From CAZJLN01 sp964540765 (GTDB taxonomy: Bacteria > Chloroflexota > Anaerolineae > Anaerolineales > Anaerolineaceae): a DNA stretch of 64,000 bases. Each line of letters opens with the position of its first letter. The first letter of the stretch is position 1. The stretch is from positions 3,698 through 67,697 of the forward strand of contig CAZINW010000009.1 of the NCBI GenBank assembly GCA_964540765.1, written 5' to 3'. Both the position numbers and the translations under genes were made by a program. Below are positions 8,218 through 17,824 of the stretch, in pieces. The notes beneath the pieces were generated by a model, which did not search any database, was not told where the DNA came from, and worked only from the letters and a program-made list of their open reading frames with translations.

Positions 8218-10779
8218 TCAGTTTCCCGGGATAATCACAGGTTTGGTGTTCCAAGCTTGCAACCGTAAGCGACGCTCTGAGCCATCCACATTTTCCCAGT
8301 TCACTTGCAGACGGCGCACTTCGCCTGGAAAAAGGCAAAAATAATTACCCGAAAAATATGTGTAACCTGTGTTTTTCAATGATCGATCATCTTCGACCCA
8401 GATAAACATGGCAGTCTGAGTGCCATTGTTCAGCACCTCAAGTTCCCACTCATTGCCATTCTGATTACAGTGACACAAGATCGTAGTTCGCTTTTGTTGG
8501 AACAGGGATTGTAAATTGGTCCCGGCAACAAAGATATATCTGTTGGTTGAAAGTGCATGTCCTGCGTTGTCACGTAGAGCCAGGTCAAGGAAGAATACTG
8601 GTTCAATATCGGAAAGTGGAGCTTTAAAATTGGTCAGGCACGCTGAACGATCGGCTGGCAATGGACATGTCAATTTCTGCTCCGCGTGCAACTTGCCAGA
8701 AACGCTTATAAGCCTGATGGTTAAGACTGCATCATCAACAGCACTTAAATCTGAATTATTTGCCCAAATTTCAGTTTCGAAATCTCCGCTGGTGTCCCAT
8801 AACAGACCGGTATGCTTCGCAGAAACGTGAACTGACTCATATGCTTTTGCCACCGCATAATAGACAGGTTTGGGCCTTGCATAATAATCCACGGCTGAAG
8901 TGCAGGCAGCCATGGGGTAAGGTTCATTGAACTGCCATGGTAATGTCCCGCTGTTATGGTATTTTCGCCGGCGATCTGCTTCCAGAGCGTAACGCAACCC
9001 ATCAAATTGCGTGAATTGTGTTGCCTGGATATAAGTCTTCACATCCGGTAACTCACCAAAGACATCGTCCCAAACCTTGCGTCTGACCCACCAGGCACCC
9101 AGATGCCACCAGCATGGGTTGGTATCAAGGGAAACAGGCCATTGATGCTCAGGGTCAATGGTTGCATCAAGTGTCCGCTGATTGGTGATGCCTTCCACCC
9201 CAAATTCACTGTGCAAGAGTGAGGTACCCCGGTTATAAAGCTCATATTGTTGGCTGGCGCCCTGATACTCCCAGGGTCCATGCACATCGTGTAGAGCGCA
9301 GGGATCTTTCGCAATCAACTCCAGGGAATTGCCAAAAACGCGCCCAGAGGGGGAAGTTGGCAGCCACAGCCGATCAGGGTCCAGGCGCCGAACTACCGCC
9401 TTCAAAGCTGCGAGTGTAGGGTGTGAATCTTCAAGCGGTTGTTCATCGCCGGACTGGAGTTCATTCCCGCCACACCATAGCAGCAGAGCAGGGTGGTTGC
9501 GTTTGCGTGGAACGATCTCTTCTGCCTCTTCCACCAACATACGGATATAACTTTCTTCCTTGGAGGGTTCATTTTCAATCCCGCTGCTGGATTGGATAAA
9601 TTCCTGCCAGATCAGGATGCCATATTGATCGCAAAGATCATAAAACTCATCTTTTTCAATCAGTCCGCCGCCCCAAACCCGCAGCACATTGACGTGGGCT
9701 TCCTTGGCCAGTCTTAAAAGCCGGTTCATTTTTTCATGTCTTGGTACCCCGTATAACAAATCCATCGGTACCCAGTTCCAGCCCTTTATGTATATTATGC
9801 GACCATTAACCAACAAAGTATAAGGCAAAGCTCCCTGTTCAGCATCTTCATTGGCGATAAAAGATATGTTGCGAATACCAAATTTCGTATGCTTGCTGTG
9901 TGGCACAGATTTTTCTGCCTGAAGGGCGACCTCAACTTCATATAGAGGTTGTTCACCATAACCATTGGGTTGCCAGACTTCAGGTTCATGGATAAGTTGT
10001 TGATAAGCAAAAGAATTCCTGCCAGGCTCAACTTTAATAGGCTTGGTGATTTTGGAGACAACCTTTTCTTGGCTGTGGATAAGAAGATCCATATCCACAG
10101 CCATTGATGTGGTCGAATCTAAAGTTATATTGATATCCAAATCAGCCGATTGATGATCAGTCGCAAGCCTGGTTCGAACAAAAACATCCTCCACCCGCAC
10201 CTGCCCGCTGATCTCAAGATAGATATCATCCCAAATCCCCTGGTGTACCAGCCGTGGGCAGAAATCCCACCAGTAGGTCATTCGGCTTTTATGGGTGTAT
10301 ACGTGGCTTGTGCGTCCCACCTGGGGTTGCTCATAGGGTGCAGCTTCTATGACCACAACGATCAGATTATCGCTTCCATATTTCAAATGTCTTTCAATCT
10401 CAAACACAGCCGCTGTATACATGCCACGATGGCTTCCGAGATAAACACCATTCAAATAGAATTTAGCTTCATAATCTACCCCTTTAAAATGAAGCTGGAC
10501 GCGTTTGTTTTCAAGTTCCGGTGGGATGTAAAACTGCTTTTTATACAGCCAGGTACGCTGCGAGACCCATTCCAATTCCAGGGTGTTGCGCTCAAAATAT
10601 GGATTGTTTACCTCACCCAATGACCACAGATCATTAACAACACTGCCAGGAATCGACGCCTTGCGCCACCAACGCTGATCGCTGCTGTCAGGCAGGTAGG
10701 ATTTGCGCCACAGCCAGTCCTCACCGTAATATTCCTTGAACAACCAATCGTTTCCGTTAAGACTTATTATTTGCGTCAT
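8218..10779 (-). CDS. GH2 beta-mannosidase (853 aa)
   Basis: Standard GH2 layout: N-terminal sugar-binding domain (to about 190), immunoglobulin-like domain (about 195-305), then a TIM barrel. LNGNDWLFKE, GSVVNDLW and KGWNWVPMDLL are typical of beta-mannosidases rather than beta-galactosidases. Acid/base Glu440 is in LWCGGNE and nucleophile Glu525 in LHSEFG. It hydrolyses terminal beta-1,4-mannose, such as the core beta-mannose of N-glycans or mannan-derived oligosaccharides. GAGGAATCT precedes the ATG. It lies between an alpha-mannosidase and the DUF1537 kinase, and no signal peptide is seen. Length is normal for the family. Confidence 0.93.
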   Translation of the reverse strand: MTQIISLNGNDWLFKEYYGEDWLWRKSYLPDSSDQRWWRKASIPGSVVNDLWSLGEVNNPYFERNTLELEWVSQRTWLYKKQFYIPPELENKRVQLHFKGVDYEAKFYLNGVYLGSHRGMYTAAVFEIERHLKYGSDNLIVVVIEAAPYEQPQVGRTSHVYTHKSRMTYWWDFCPRLVHQGIWDDIYLEISGQVRVEDVFVRTRLATDHQSADLDINITLDSTTSMAVDMDLLIHSQEKVVSKITKPIKVEPGRNSFAYQQLIHEPEVWQPNGYGEQPLYEVEVALQAEKSVPHSKHTKFGIRNISFIANEDAEQGALPYTLLVNGRIIYIKGWNWVPMDLLYGVPRHEKMNRLLRLAKEAHVNVLRVWGGGLIEKDEFYDLCDQYGILIWQEFIQSSSGIENEPSKEESYIRMLVEEAEEIVPRKRNHPALLLWCGGNELQSGDEQPLEDSHPTLAALKAVVRRLDPDRLWLPTSPSGRVFGNSLELIAKDPCALHDVHGPWEYQGASQQYELYNRGTSLLHSEFGVEGITNQRTLDATIDPEHQWPVSLDTNPCWWHLGAWWVRRKVWDDVFGELPDVKTYIQATQFTQFDGLRYALEADRRRKYHNSGTLPWQFNEPYPMAACTSAVDYYARPKPVYYAVAKAYESVHVSAKHTGLLWDTSGDFETEIWANNSDLSAVDDAVLTIRLISVSGKLHAEQKLTCPLPADRSACLTNFKAPLSDIEPVFFLDLALRDNAGHALSTNRYIFVAGTNLQSLFQQKRTTILCHCNQNGNEWELEVLNNGTQTAMFIWVEDDRSLKNTGYTYFSGNYFCLFPGEVRRLQVNWENVDGSERRLRLQAWNTKPVIIPGN

Positions 10780-10802
10780 AGATTCCTCATCGGTTTATCC
10801 GT

Positions 10803-13241
10803 TTAAAGTCGATCTTCCAATAGGTTTACTTCAAACACAGGTTGGGTTAAATCCCCGGGAATGCGGAAGGTTTTAATCTCGCTCGGCGAGAAATTGGCTT
10901 CGATTGTACAGTTGATATGGAGCAGTACAATTTTGGCATGCGTCTTTGATTTCCTCATTTCCACGGCGCGCAGGATCAAGTCCTCATTATCTTCAGCCTG
11001 CTTTAAGACCGTTACCATGATGTTTTCTGGCTCCACCGTGATGAAGGAATCTGCCATAGGCAAGGTTCCTTCAGGATGGCTTGTAGCAAATAATGCAAAA
11101 GGTGGCTGGTTAAGTTCCACGGCATGGCGTGCAGTTCCGGCAGTTTCCCAACTTCCCGCATGTGGCAGCATGCTATAATGAAATGCTTGAACTCCCTGAT
11201 CGATCATCGGGTAATACCCCTCAGGTTTGAGCTGCGCAGGAATATGATGTGCATAAGCCGGGCTTCGAAGCACTGTCAAGCCAATATCGCGAACGTTGAC
11301 ATCCAGGCTGTATTTGGCATCGTTCAGCAGGCTGAATCCATAAGATATTTCCCGATCACGCGAAGTCCCCGAAACATCTACCCACTGTTGGAAGGGATAC
11401 TCTTCACCATTCGCAAATGTCTCAATCTGACCATAGGCAATGTCACGCGTGACCTTCATGAATTTGACATTGACCGGGAAACGGAGCTTAAGCATTTTAT
11501 AGTTCTCACGCCAATCCACCACCACACGCACATCAATTCGATCACGCTCAGGGTACATGGTGAAATCCTGGACTAGAGTAGAAGATCCATATTGGCTGGT
11601 AGCCCGTATGACAGATTTAACCGGACCGTGCTCCACCAGGCGTACAGACACCGCGGCAAATTCACCAATCACCCGGTCCCATTTAAACATATTATGTCCC
11701 CATGTGTCGGATGGATCATCCAACACAACCGCCCTGGCAGCTTCATCGCTGAAGATTTCAACGCCAGATTGTTTATCTCTCAGGCTGGCCATTGCACCGG
11801 TTTTGGGGTTGAACTCCAATCGGAAGCGTTCATTTTCCAGCGTCTGATCGCTGGCTTCTATGGTTCGGAAAGTCTGAGAGTTTTCAAGTGCAGCCTCAGG
11901 GGGTATTAACCTGTAGGTACGATATCCCAAAGATGGTAACTTTGGATTGAAACTGAGACGGGCTCTCCCGGCGGCAGCGTTGGATTGTACCTCTTGATGA
12001 GGAACAACTTTGCCTGTGTCATCCACCAGGGTTGAGCCTGGCTGCCAGGGACAGGTTTCAATTTCCACGTTGGTTTCAACTGCCCAGGTAAGCGGGTTGA
12101 ACACAACCAGTGGGTGCACGTTTTCTTCCTGCGGGATGGCAATCTTCCAGGCAAAAGATTGGATTGCAAGGTTAAAATTACGATCAGCAATTGCCATTGC
12201 TTCACCATACAGATCCCTCGCATCTTCATAGGCTGATTCCAGCGAAGTACCGGCAAGAATATCATGATCCTGATTGAAGAGCACCTGCTTCCAGGCATGA
12301 GCAAAATCTGCCGGGTAGCTTTGTTCATTGACCTGGCTGGCGAGAAGCGCCCATTTTTCAGCAGCCATCAAGCGATTCTCTGCCAGGCGATTCCAGCGCT
12401 TAATGCTCGAATGAGCTGCGTAGCAACCCTTGGCATGGTTTTGCAGTTCATCATGAACCACCGGAATTTGCCAGCCCTTCTTTAATACAGATGCAAAAAA
12501 GGCATCCGGCGATGAACACATCAGTGTTGCAGGGAAATTTTCATCTGCATCCAGACGGTGCAGGCTCTCCAGGTTTTCGATTGTTGGTCCCCCGCCGTGA
12601 TTGCCCACCCCATAGAAACACATAAACTCATCCATTGGATCCTTCATCTCTTCAGCACATCTTAATGCATGGGCTTCAACATCTTTGCCCCAGGAGAGAT
12701 ACTCAAAAGCAATCCGAAATGCTAACAAGCGTGATCCATCATCAGATTCCCACCAAAACAGGCGGGACGGTAATCCGCGCTCGTGCGGCATGGGTCGCAG
12801 AAAGATATAAAAGTCCAGACCACTTTTTTTTAGGATTTGAGGCATACCCCCACCATGACCAAAGCTGTCAATGTTATAGCCAGTTTTCGCAATGACACCG
12901 AAACGGGATCGAAAGTAATGCTGTCCATACAAACCCTGCCTCACGAAAGATTCTCCGCAAGGGATGTTACAGTCCGGCTCCACCCACCAACCCCCAACGA
13001 TCACCCAGCGACCTTCTTTGACCCTTTGTTTGATTTCAGCGAAAAGATCTGGATCAGATTGTTCCACCCATTCGTAAAAAACAGCTGAACTGGATACGAA
13101 GATGAAATCATCATACTTCTTCATGCGATCCAACGCAGAACGGAATGTGGCTTTAACTTCGTGAAAGCCTTCCTGCCATCGCCACAACCAGACAGGATCC
13201 AAATGGGCATTGCCGATCATATGTAATTTTTTACTCTTCAT
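10803..13241 (-). CDS. GH38 alpha-mannosidase, short form (812 aa)
   Basis: A second GH38 type lacking the N-terminal domain of the two at 1-5332: the catalytic domain begins at once with GNAHLDPVWLWRW. GGWWVEPDCNIP follows, and nucleophile Asp125 lies in GYNIDSFGHG. It resembles the shorter bacterial alpha-mannosidases more than the paralogous pair downstream, so it was probably acquired or diverged separately and may cut a different linkage. Three in-frame ATGs are possible (13259, 13250, 13241); 13241 is preferred because AAGG sits nine bases upstream. It follows the double MBL gene by about 43 bases in the operon. Cytoplasmic by absence of a signal peptide. Confidence 0.92.
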   Translation of the reverse strand: MKSKKLHMIGNAHLDPVWLWRWQEGFHEVKATFRSALDRMKKYDDFIFVSSSAVFYEWVEQSDPDLFAEIKQRVKEGRWVIVGGWWVEPDCNIPCGESFVRQGLYGQHYFRSRFGVIAKTGYNIDSFGHGGGMPQILKKSGLDFYIFLRPMPHERGLPSRLFWWESDDGSRLLAFRIAFEYLSWGKDVEAHALRCAEEMKDPMDEFMCFYGVGNHGGGPTIENLESLHRLDADENFPATLMCSSPDAFFASVLKKGWQIPVVHDELQNHAKGCYAAHSSIKRWNRLAENRLMAAEKWALLASQVNEQSYPADFAHAWKQVLFNQDHDILAGTSLESAYEDARDLYGEAMAIADRNFNLAIQSFAWKIAIPQEENVHPLVVFNPLTWAVETNVEIETCPWQPGSTLVDDTGKVVPHQEVQSNAAAGRARLSFNPKLPSLGYRTYRLIPPEAALENSQTFRTIEASDQTLENERFRLEFNPKTGAMASLRDKQSGVEIFSDEAARAVVLDDPSDTWGHNMFKWDRVIGEFAAVSVRLVEHGPVKSVIRATSQYGSSTLVQDFTMYPERDRIDVRVVVDWRENYKMLKLRFPVNVKFMKVTRDIAYGQIETFANGEEYPFQQWVDVSGTSRDREISYGFSLLNDAKYSLDVNVRDIGLTVLRSPAYAHHIPAQLKPEGYYPMIDQGVQAFHYSMLPHAGSWETAGTARHAVELNQPPFALFATSHPEGTLPMADSFITVEPENIMVTVLKQAEDNEDLILRAVEMRKSKTHAKIVLLHINCTIEANFSPSEIKTFRIPGDLTQPVFEVNLLEDRL

Positions 13242-13284
13242 GGGCTTCATCCTTATCATTTGCTTTAGGGTTTATTTCAATGCT

Positions 13285-15123
13285 TCAATCCACAGTCACC
13301 AATGCTTCTGCTTGTTCCCCAAAGCATTGCTCACCCATGGTTATATCTGCAGTAATGCGCATCCGTCGAACAGGTACAGCCTGAATTGGGGTTACCTTAA
13401 AAGAGATAATGGCGGAATCTACTATCTTTACATGTTGAAGGGAGGGATCAACCTGCCATCCCTCGGGTGTTACCAACCGGATTTCTGTCTTTTGAGCTTC
13501 CCGATAGGGATTTCTTACCTCAACTGCCAGGTTAAAAGCCTTTCCAGAACTCGTAAATACCTGATATGGCTTGAAACGGGCAATAAAACCTTCCGCACCC
13601 ATTTCAGGTTCCCCTGGCAGGAGAGAACGCTGCAAATCTTCCATTTCTTGCGCTTGGTCAGCTAACTTCTCAAAATAATCAGGTTTAACATAAAAGGGTT
13701 GCCAGTGACCAGGCAGGATAAGTTCTGGATTGAGCTGTTGATAGAGCCTGGCTGTCGCCTGATAGTCCCCTATTTGATAACGATTTTGGTAAACATAATT
13801 CCACTGCAGACCATCATCACCTTGATACTGATCCCCGACAGCCATCACGCGCTTGCCATCCACTTCAACCATGATAGCAGCTGCATAAAGCGTGTGGCCA
13901 GGCAATTTGTAAACCCTCAGGGTATACTCCTCCCATTTTATGGGTTCTCCCAGTGGCAGCACCCGATCCACTGCAATCGGATCGTACCAGAGGCATGGCA
14001 GATCATAGACATATGGATCCTGTAAAATATCTGAAAAATTTTCAGGCACCCATGTTTGCGTTCCCTCAACATCCCGCAACAGGTTCATGCCTGCCACATG
14101 ATCATCGTGATAGTGTGTTGGCAGGACTACATCCACATGGGAAACACCAAATTGTTTCTTTAAGGCAGGCAAAGTGTAGAGCCAGGGTCGCCGGGCTGCC
14201 CGATCAGTACCTTCCGGAACGCCGGTCATGAAGTCATAACCAAAATCAATCATCAAGGCTTTGCCACGGTCAGAGAGCAAGACATAAGCGTTCGCCATGC
14301 TGGCACGATGCCTCAGCAAATGTGGTAATATCGCCTCATAAGGCTTTTCTCTCAGCTCAAACAAGCGCGGATTCTCTCCCCGCATACGCAGCAAGTGCCA
14401 TAACCGTTTTACGAGTTGATCAATGGCATCCGCCGGGTTATAAATTGGATTCCCATGGGACGGCAAAAGTACATCTGGCTGACGTTCCTTGAGATCCAGC
14501 AATGATGCAATCGTCGCAGGCGCACCTTCAGCGCCGTTATAAGTCCATTGCGTTGCTGACAGACTCCACAATTTTCCACTGCTATGGATCAAATCACCGC
14601 TAAAGACAAGCCGTTCGTCATTCAAAGTGGTCATCAGGCTGAGTGATCCAGGTGTATGACCAGGGGTGGGTACGACAGAAAAATTCAGCGCACCGTAATT
14701 CAGATTTTCATAATCGTGAAGTGTACCTGTAATTCTGACAGGCATCCGCAGAGAAAAGCGATCTTGCCGAACGTTGTAATTATTAAGAATTTGCCTTCCC
14801 TGCCAAAAACTTTCTGTCTGGGAGAATAAATCCTGCTCCATGTGGGGCACAAATATTGGGATGTTTGCAGCAACGGCTTTTCGCAAACCCTGCCCTTGAT
14901 CCCTGTGATGATGCGTCATCAGGATTGCGTCAACTCGTGAAACCCCCATCCCAGGCAGCAGTTTGAGCACCTCACCTGAGCCAAAATCGATCAAAACAGA
15001 ATGATCGCCCGCGTGTATCAGGTACACATTGCAGGTGTCTTTGAAAACAAAAAAATTCGCATCGAGTTGTTTCATTCTGAATGATCCTGATTGAGTTGTC
15101 ATCTTATCCGGGTCGGTATTCAT
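13285..15123 (-). CDS. Tandem double metallo-beta-lactamase-fold protein (612 aa)
   Basis: Two complete MBL domains in one chain. Domain 1 (about residues 18-250) has the motif HHHRDQ at 71-76, where the last ligand of HxHxDH is Gln, with PGHTPGS, SGDLIH and PSHG downstream. Domain 2 (about 268-490) keeps canonical HYHDDH at 337-342, then PGHT, VGDQ and PGHW. A beta-type tail (about 510-612) resembles sugar-enzyme accessory domains. MBL hydrolases cleave esters, lactones or similar bonds; a role on a lactone or ester in this pathway is only a guess. The start is uncertain: ATG 15123 (GGAGG 14 bases upstream) or ATG 15075 with AGGA at better spacing. Confidence 0.8.
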   Translation of the reverse strand: MNTDPDKMTTQSGSFRMKQLDANFFVFKDTCNVYLIHAGDHSVLIDFGSGEVLKLLPGMGVSRVDAILMTHHHRDQGQGLRKAVAANIPIFVPHMEQDLFSQTESFWQGRQILNNYNVRQDRFSLRMPVRITGTLHDYENLNYGALNFSVVPTPGHTPGSLSLMTTLNDERLVFSGDLIHSSGKLWSLSATQWTYNGAEGAPATIASLLDLKERQPDVLLPSHGNPIYNPADAIDQLVKRLWHLLRMRGENPRLFELREKPYEAILPHLLRHRASMANAYVLLSDRGKALMIDFGYDFMTGVPEGTDRAARRPWLYTLPALKKQFGVSHVDVVLPTHYHDDHVAGMNLLRDVEGTQTWVPENFSDILQDPYVYDLPCLWYDPIAVDRVLPLGEPIKWEEYTLRVYKLPGHTLYAAAIMVEVDGKRVMAVGDQYQGDDGLQWNYVYQNRYQIGDYQATARLYQQLNPELILPGHWQPFYVKPDYFEKLADQAQEMEDLQRSLLPGEPEMGAEGFIARFKPYQVFTSSGKAFNLAVEVRNPYREAQKTEIRLVTPEGWQVDPSLQHVKIVDSAIISFKVTPIQAVPVRRMRITADITMGEQCFGEQAEALVTVD

Positions 15124-15126
15124 CGT

Positions 15127-16269
15127 TTAAATGTACCTCCCATAGGTCTGGGATGCTTTGATCAAAGCAAAGAGATTTTCATTCGGGGTGTCACGCCCAC
15201 ACTGATCACCAGTGGAAAGGATAAAACCACCGCCCGCCCCTGCGGCTTCAATTGCTTCCTTTGCAGCTTTTTCCACATCAGCAGGAGAACCCAGCAGCAT
15301 GATATCGGTGGTGTGCAGATTCCCCATCAAAGCGATCCTCTCACCATAGGTTTGCTTAATCTTTGCCAGGTCACAATCTCCCATCGGCGGAATTTCCAAT
15401 GGATTGATGCAGTTCAGATCAGTTTCTTCGGCGCACCATTGCACCAGCAGGCGCTCTTTACCACAGGAATGAAGCATCGTGGGTATGCCTGCCTGCTTAG
15501 CCATCTTTGTTAATTCTTTGATGGTGGGCAGGCAAAGATCTCGGGCTATTTTCGGGGATGCCAATGTTAACGTACCGGAAGCACTCAAAAGCACAAAGTC
15601 AGGCCTTTCAGCCAAGATCATTTCCATCTGCACGATGGCTTGTTGATGATGCAATTTACGCAGCGCTTCAATGGAATCATGTTTGAAGTAATACCACTCA
15701 CTGAGAGAATCCAAACCACCTGTGAAAAGATCAAACCATGCATGAAAGCCTGGGTATCCAATGGATACACCAAAGGCACCGCGCTCACCCAGTTCTTCCC
15801 TCTGCCGATGAAATAAGAAGGCATTGTAACCGACAGGAGGTTGAAAAAGTTTTTCCAATGCCAGCCAATCATTTTCAATGTCTTTAAAAGGACGCAAAGT
15901 ACGGGTCGGTGAATCTGATCGTGGATAGGTTGTCTCAACCTGATATTCGATGGAATCCAGGCGATGACGTGTTCTCACCTGCCAGCGCTCATCGTTTTTA
16001 TGAATATTTTCCACAACTGACATGCGTTCGCCAGGCCATTGATACTGCATGGAACCATCAGTAAACCATCCGTCAAATTTGAAGTAATCCAATGCGTCCA
16101 GATACGCCTTCCACAAAGGCGGATTGGCAAAATAGTAAACCTCCCAAAAAGGTTTCCCTGTCAATCGACATGGGATCATATTGGAAATGTCTGGGGCAAC
16201 TGGTACACGATCCGGCTTGCCATTGGACATTGCAATCAGCATGCGCTCACGCGCTGTCATTTGATCCAT
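15127..16269 (-). CDS. UroD-fold protein with methyltransferase-type zinc motif (380 aa)
   Basis: Second UroD-superfamily member, opening with TARERMLIAMSNGKPDRVPV. Unlike the copy at 5959-6927 it keeps the zinc pattern of MtaA/CmuA-type methylcobalamin methyltransferases: HSCG (His267, Cys269) and a distal Cys357 in GDQCGRDTP. The heme-pathway motif RQAGRY is missing. Family knowledge makes a corrinoid-dependent methyl transfer possible, but no corrinoid-binding partner is in the window. Three ATGs compete (16281, 16269, 16260). 16269 has GGAG six bases upstream; 16260 would overlap the small ORF stop as ATGA. Function in glycan use is unproven. Confidence 0.82.
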   Translation of the reverse strand: MDQMTARERMLIAMSNGKPDRVPVAPDISNMIPCRLTGKPFWEVYYFANPPLWKAYLDALDYFKFDGWFTDGSMQYQWPGERMSVVENIHKNDERWQVRTRHRLDSIEYQVETTYPRSDSPTRTLRPFKDIENDWLALEKLFQPPVGYNAFLFHRQREELGERGAFGVSIGYPGFHAWFDLFTGGLDSLSEWYYFKHDSIEALRKLHHQQAIVQMEMILAERPDFVLLSASGTLTLASPKIARDLCLPTIKELTKMAKQAGIPTMLHSCGKERLLVQWCAEETDLNCINPLEIPPMGDCDLAKIKQTYGERIALMGNLHTTDIMLLGSPADVEKAAKEAIEAAGAGGGFILSTGDQCGRDTPNENLFALIKASQTYGRYI

Positions 16270-16466
16270 ACTGGTCTCCATTCTGCTTGCGGAATAAAGG
16301 ACGCCACCCTGCGGTTGCCATCAGTCCCAATCCTGAGGTCATATTTTCTATTGCACAGACCTGCCTGCAAATCTGTGCCCAAACCAAGCACACCCAACGG
16401 ATTTTCATGTGCCAGGAGAATTTGCTCAGCCAGGCTTTTAGCAACCATCAACTGCTCAAACTGCAT
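16257..16466 (-). CDS. small hypothetical protein (69 aa)
   Basis: Open frame filling the otherwise empty 175 bases between the GH84 gene and the UroD-fold gene. The ATG overlaps the GH84 3' end by 11 bases, with GGAG about seven bases upstream, and its stop overlaps the start of the UroD gene, the same coupled spacing as elsewhere in the operon. The protein begins MQFEQLMVAKSLAEQ and has a glycine-rich middle (GVLGLGTDLQAG) and a basic, tryptophan-containing tail. No family recognised; no membrane segment. It could be a genuine small protein or a remnant of a larger gene. Confidence 0.45.
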   Translation of the reverse strand: MQFEQLMVAKSLAEQILLAHENPLGVLGLGTDLQAGLCNRKYDLRIGTDGNRRVASFIPQAEWRPVWIK

Positions 16467-17811
16467 GACACAACTCCAAAGACAAATCAATCAAGGGCAT
16501 CAATGCACCACTGCTGAGGCGCTTGGGGTAAGCCTCAATCACATGCTTCAGCCGGATCAGCGTTTTACAATTTTCTGTGTTCCCTGTGCCTTTCTCATTG
16601 GCACGCAACAAGTCCAGTGCAATCTTGCCTGCGCACCGCCATTCATCCAGTAGTTCCAGCCAGGGGATCAATTCAGCCCGCAGAGTCAGATTCCCCATTT
16701 CGTTAACCAAATGATAGCTGGCATCGCCAAGTTGATCAAGGTAGCTGTCCAATTGCTCAAACTCAAGGCAGGTGGATGGTTTTTCCCCGGATTGGATGGC
16801 AAGTACAGTCGCTTCGGTCAGAGATTTCAGAAGCGCTGCATCGTTCTCATCCAAACAAGAATGCAGTGAATTCTGAGCAAACAGCTGCAAACTGGAAGTG
16901 CTTTCCTTACCTGCCACCTCACACAATGCTTTTTCCCAGGATTGTTGTGGGTCATATTCTGCAGGATCTTCAAAGTAATCAGCATAGGTTGCCAGCGCAA
17001 TTCTGGAAGCCTCTGCTTGATTCATCGGATTGACCAGGATACCCCGCACAAATTGAGAGAGCCCTCCGTCCCGTCCTTGTATAGGTCCAATATGCATTTC
17101 AGCTGCCATTTCGCCATCATTGACCGGGTAATTATCCCAGAGCAACGGAGGTCGGGAAACTGCTTCTCCAAAATCCCTGACATGCGCCACTTTAATTTCC
17201 CGGCTGCAAACCTGCGGACCTGTATACATCACATTAACTGCTGGGTGTAATTTTTCCCCCAGTTCATGCAGATAATCGCCGAAAGGCGCACTGCCGCAAT
17301 AATCTGTGGGACACATGGAGAGAGTGCAGGCAGGGTGTAGTTTACACAGCCAGCCATATACCCGATTGCATAAATTTGCGTGGGCGTGTGCAAACGAGAT
17401 ATGGCTCTCTGCATCAACCTCATGCACAAAATTAGTATGAATGTCATCCAAAAGGAGACTGAAACTCCGCACGCCCATGTTAAAAAACAGTTTCAATTTA
17501 TCTTTAAGCAGGTCAAAATCCTGCCAGGATTGATAGCAAATTGTCTGTCCCGGGCTGATTGCATAGCAGAAGCTTATTCCAAGCGCTTGGCAGATTTTGA
17601 TTGTCTCTGCGAAATTTGCGAGCGTTCTTGGCGGATATGGGTCACGCCATCGAGATCGATGGTAGCGATCGCTCTTGGGAGCATACACGTAATGGTTATA
17701 CCTATGCTTTGAAAGAAATTCAATCAGTTTGATGCGCTCAGGAAAGGTATAAAAATAGCCATAAAATCCTTCTATAACCCCCCGAATTTCAAAGTGAGTC
17801 ATTTTATTCAT
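16456..17811 (-). CDS. GH84 beta-N-acetylglucosaminidase (O-GlcNAcase-like)
   Basis: 451 residues. The barrel opens with RGVIEGFYG near residue 10 and YAPKSDRYHRSRWR near 43-56. The catalytic aspartate pair is Asp122-Asp123 in LLLDDIHTNF, and LLWDNYPVND follows near the middle; all are hallmarks of GH84. Such enzymes release beta-linked GlcNAc by a substrate-assisted mechanism. About 150 C-terminal residues form a helical tail. The frame is open to 17847, but ATG 17811 is preferred: AGGA is eight bases upstream and it avoids overlap with the aldolase. Context: beta-GlcNAc removal complements the mannosidases and beta-galactosidase of the same operon. Confidence 0.9.
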   Translation of the reverse strand: MNKMTHFEIRGVIEGFYGYFYTFPERIKLIEFLSKHRYNHYVYAPKSDRYHRSRWRDPYPPRTLANFAETIKICQALGISFCYAISPGQTICYQSWQDFDLLKDKLKLFFNMGVRSFSLLLDDIHTNFVHEVDAESHISFAHAHANLCNRVYGWLCKLHPACTLSMCPTDYCGSAPFGDYLHELGEKLHPAVNVMYTGPQVCSREIKVAHVRDFGEAVSRPPLLWDNYPVNDGEMAAEMHIGPIQGRDGGLSQFVRGILVNPMNQAEASRIALATYADYFEDPAEYDPQQSWEKALCEVAGKESTSSLQLFAQNSLHSCLDENDAALLKSLTEATVLAIQSGEKPSTCLEFEQLDSYLDQLGDASYHLVNEMGNLTLRAELIPWLELLDEWRCAGKIALDLLRANEKGTGNTENCKTLIRLKHVIEAYPKRLSSGALMPLIDLSLELCHAV

Positions 17812-17824
17812 CACAATGATCCTG

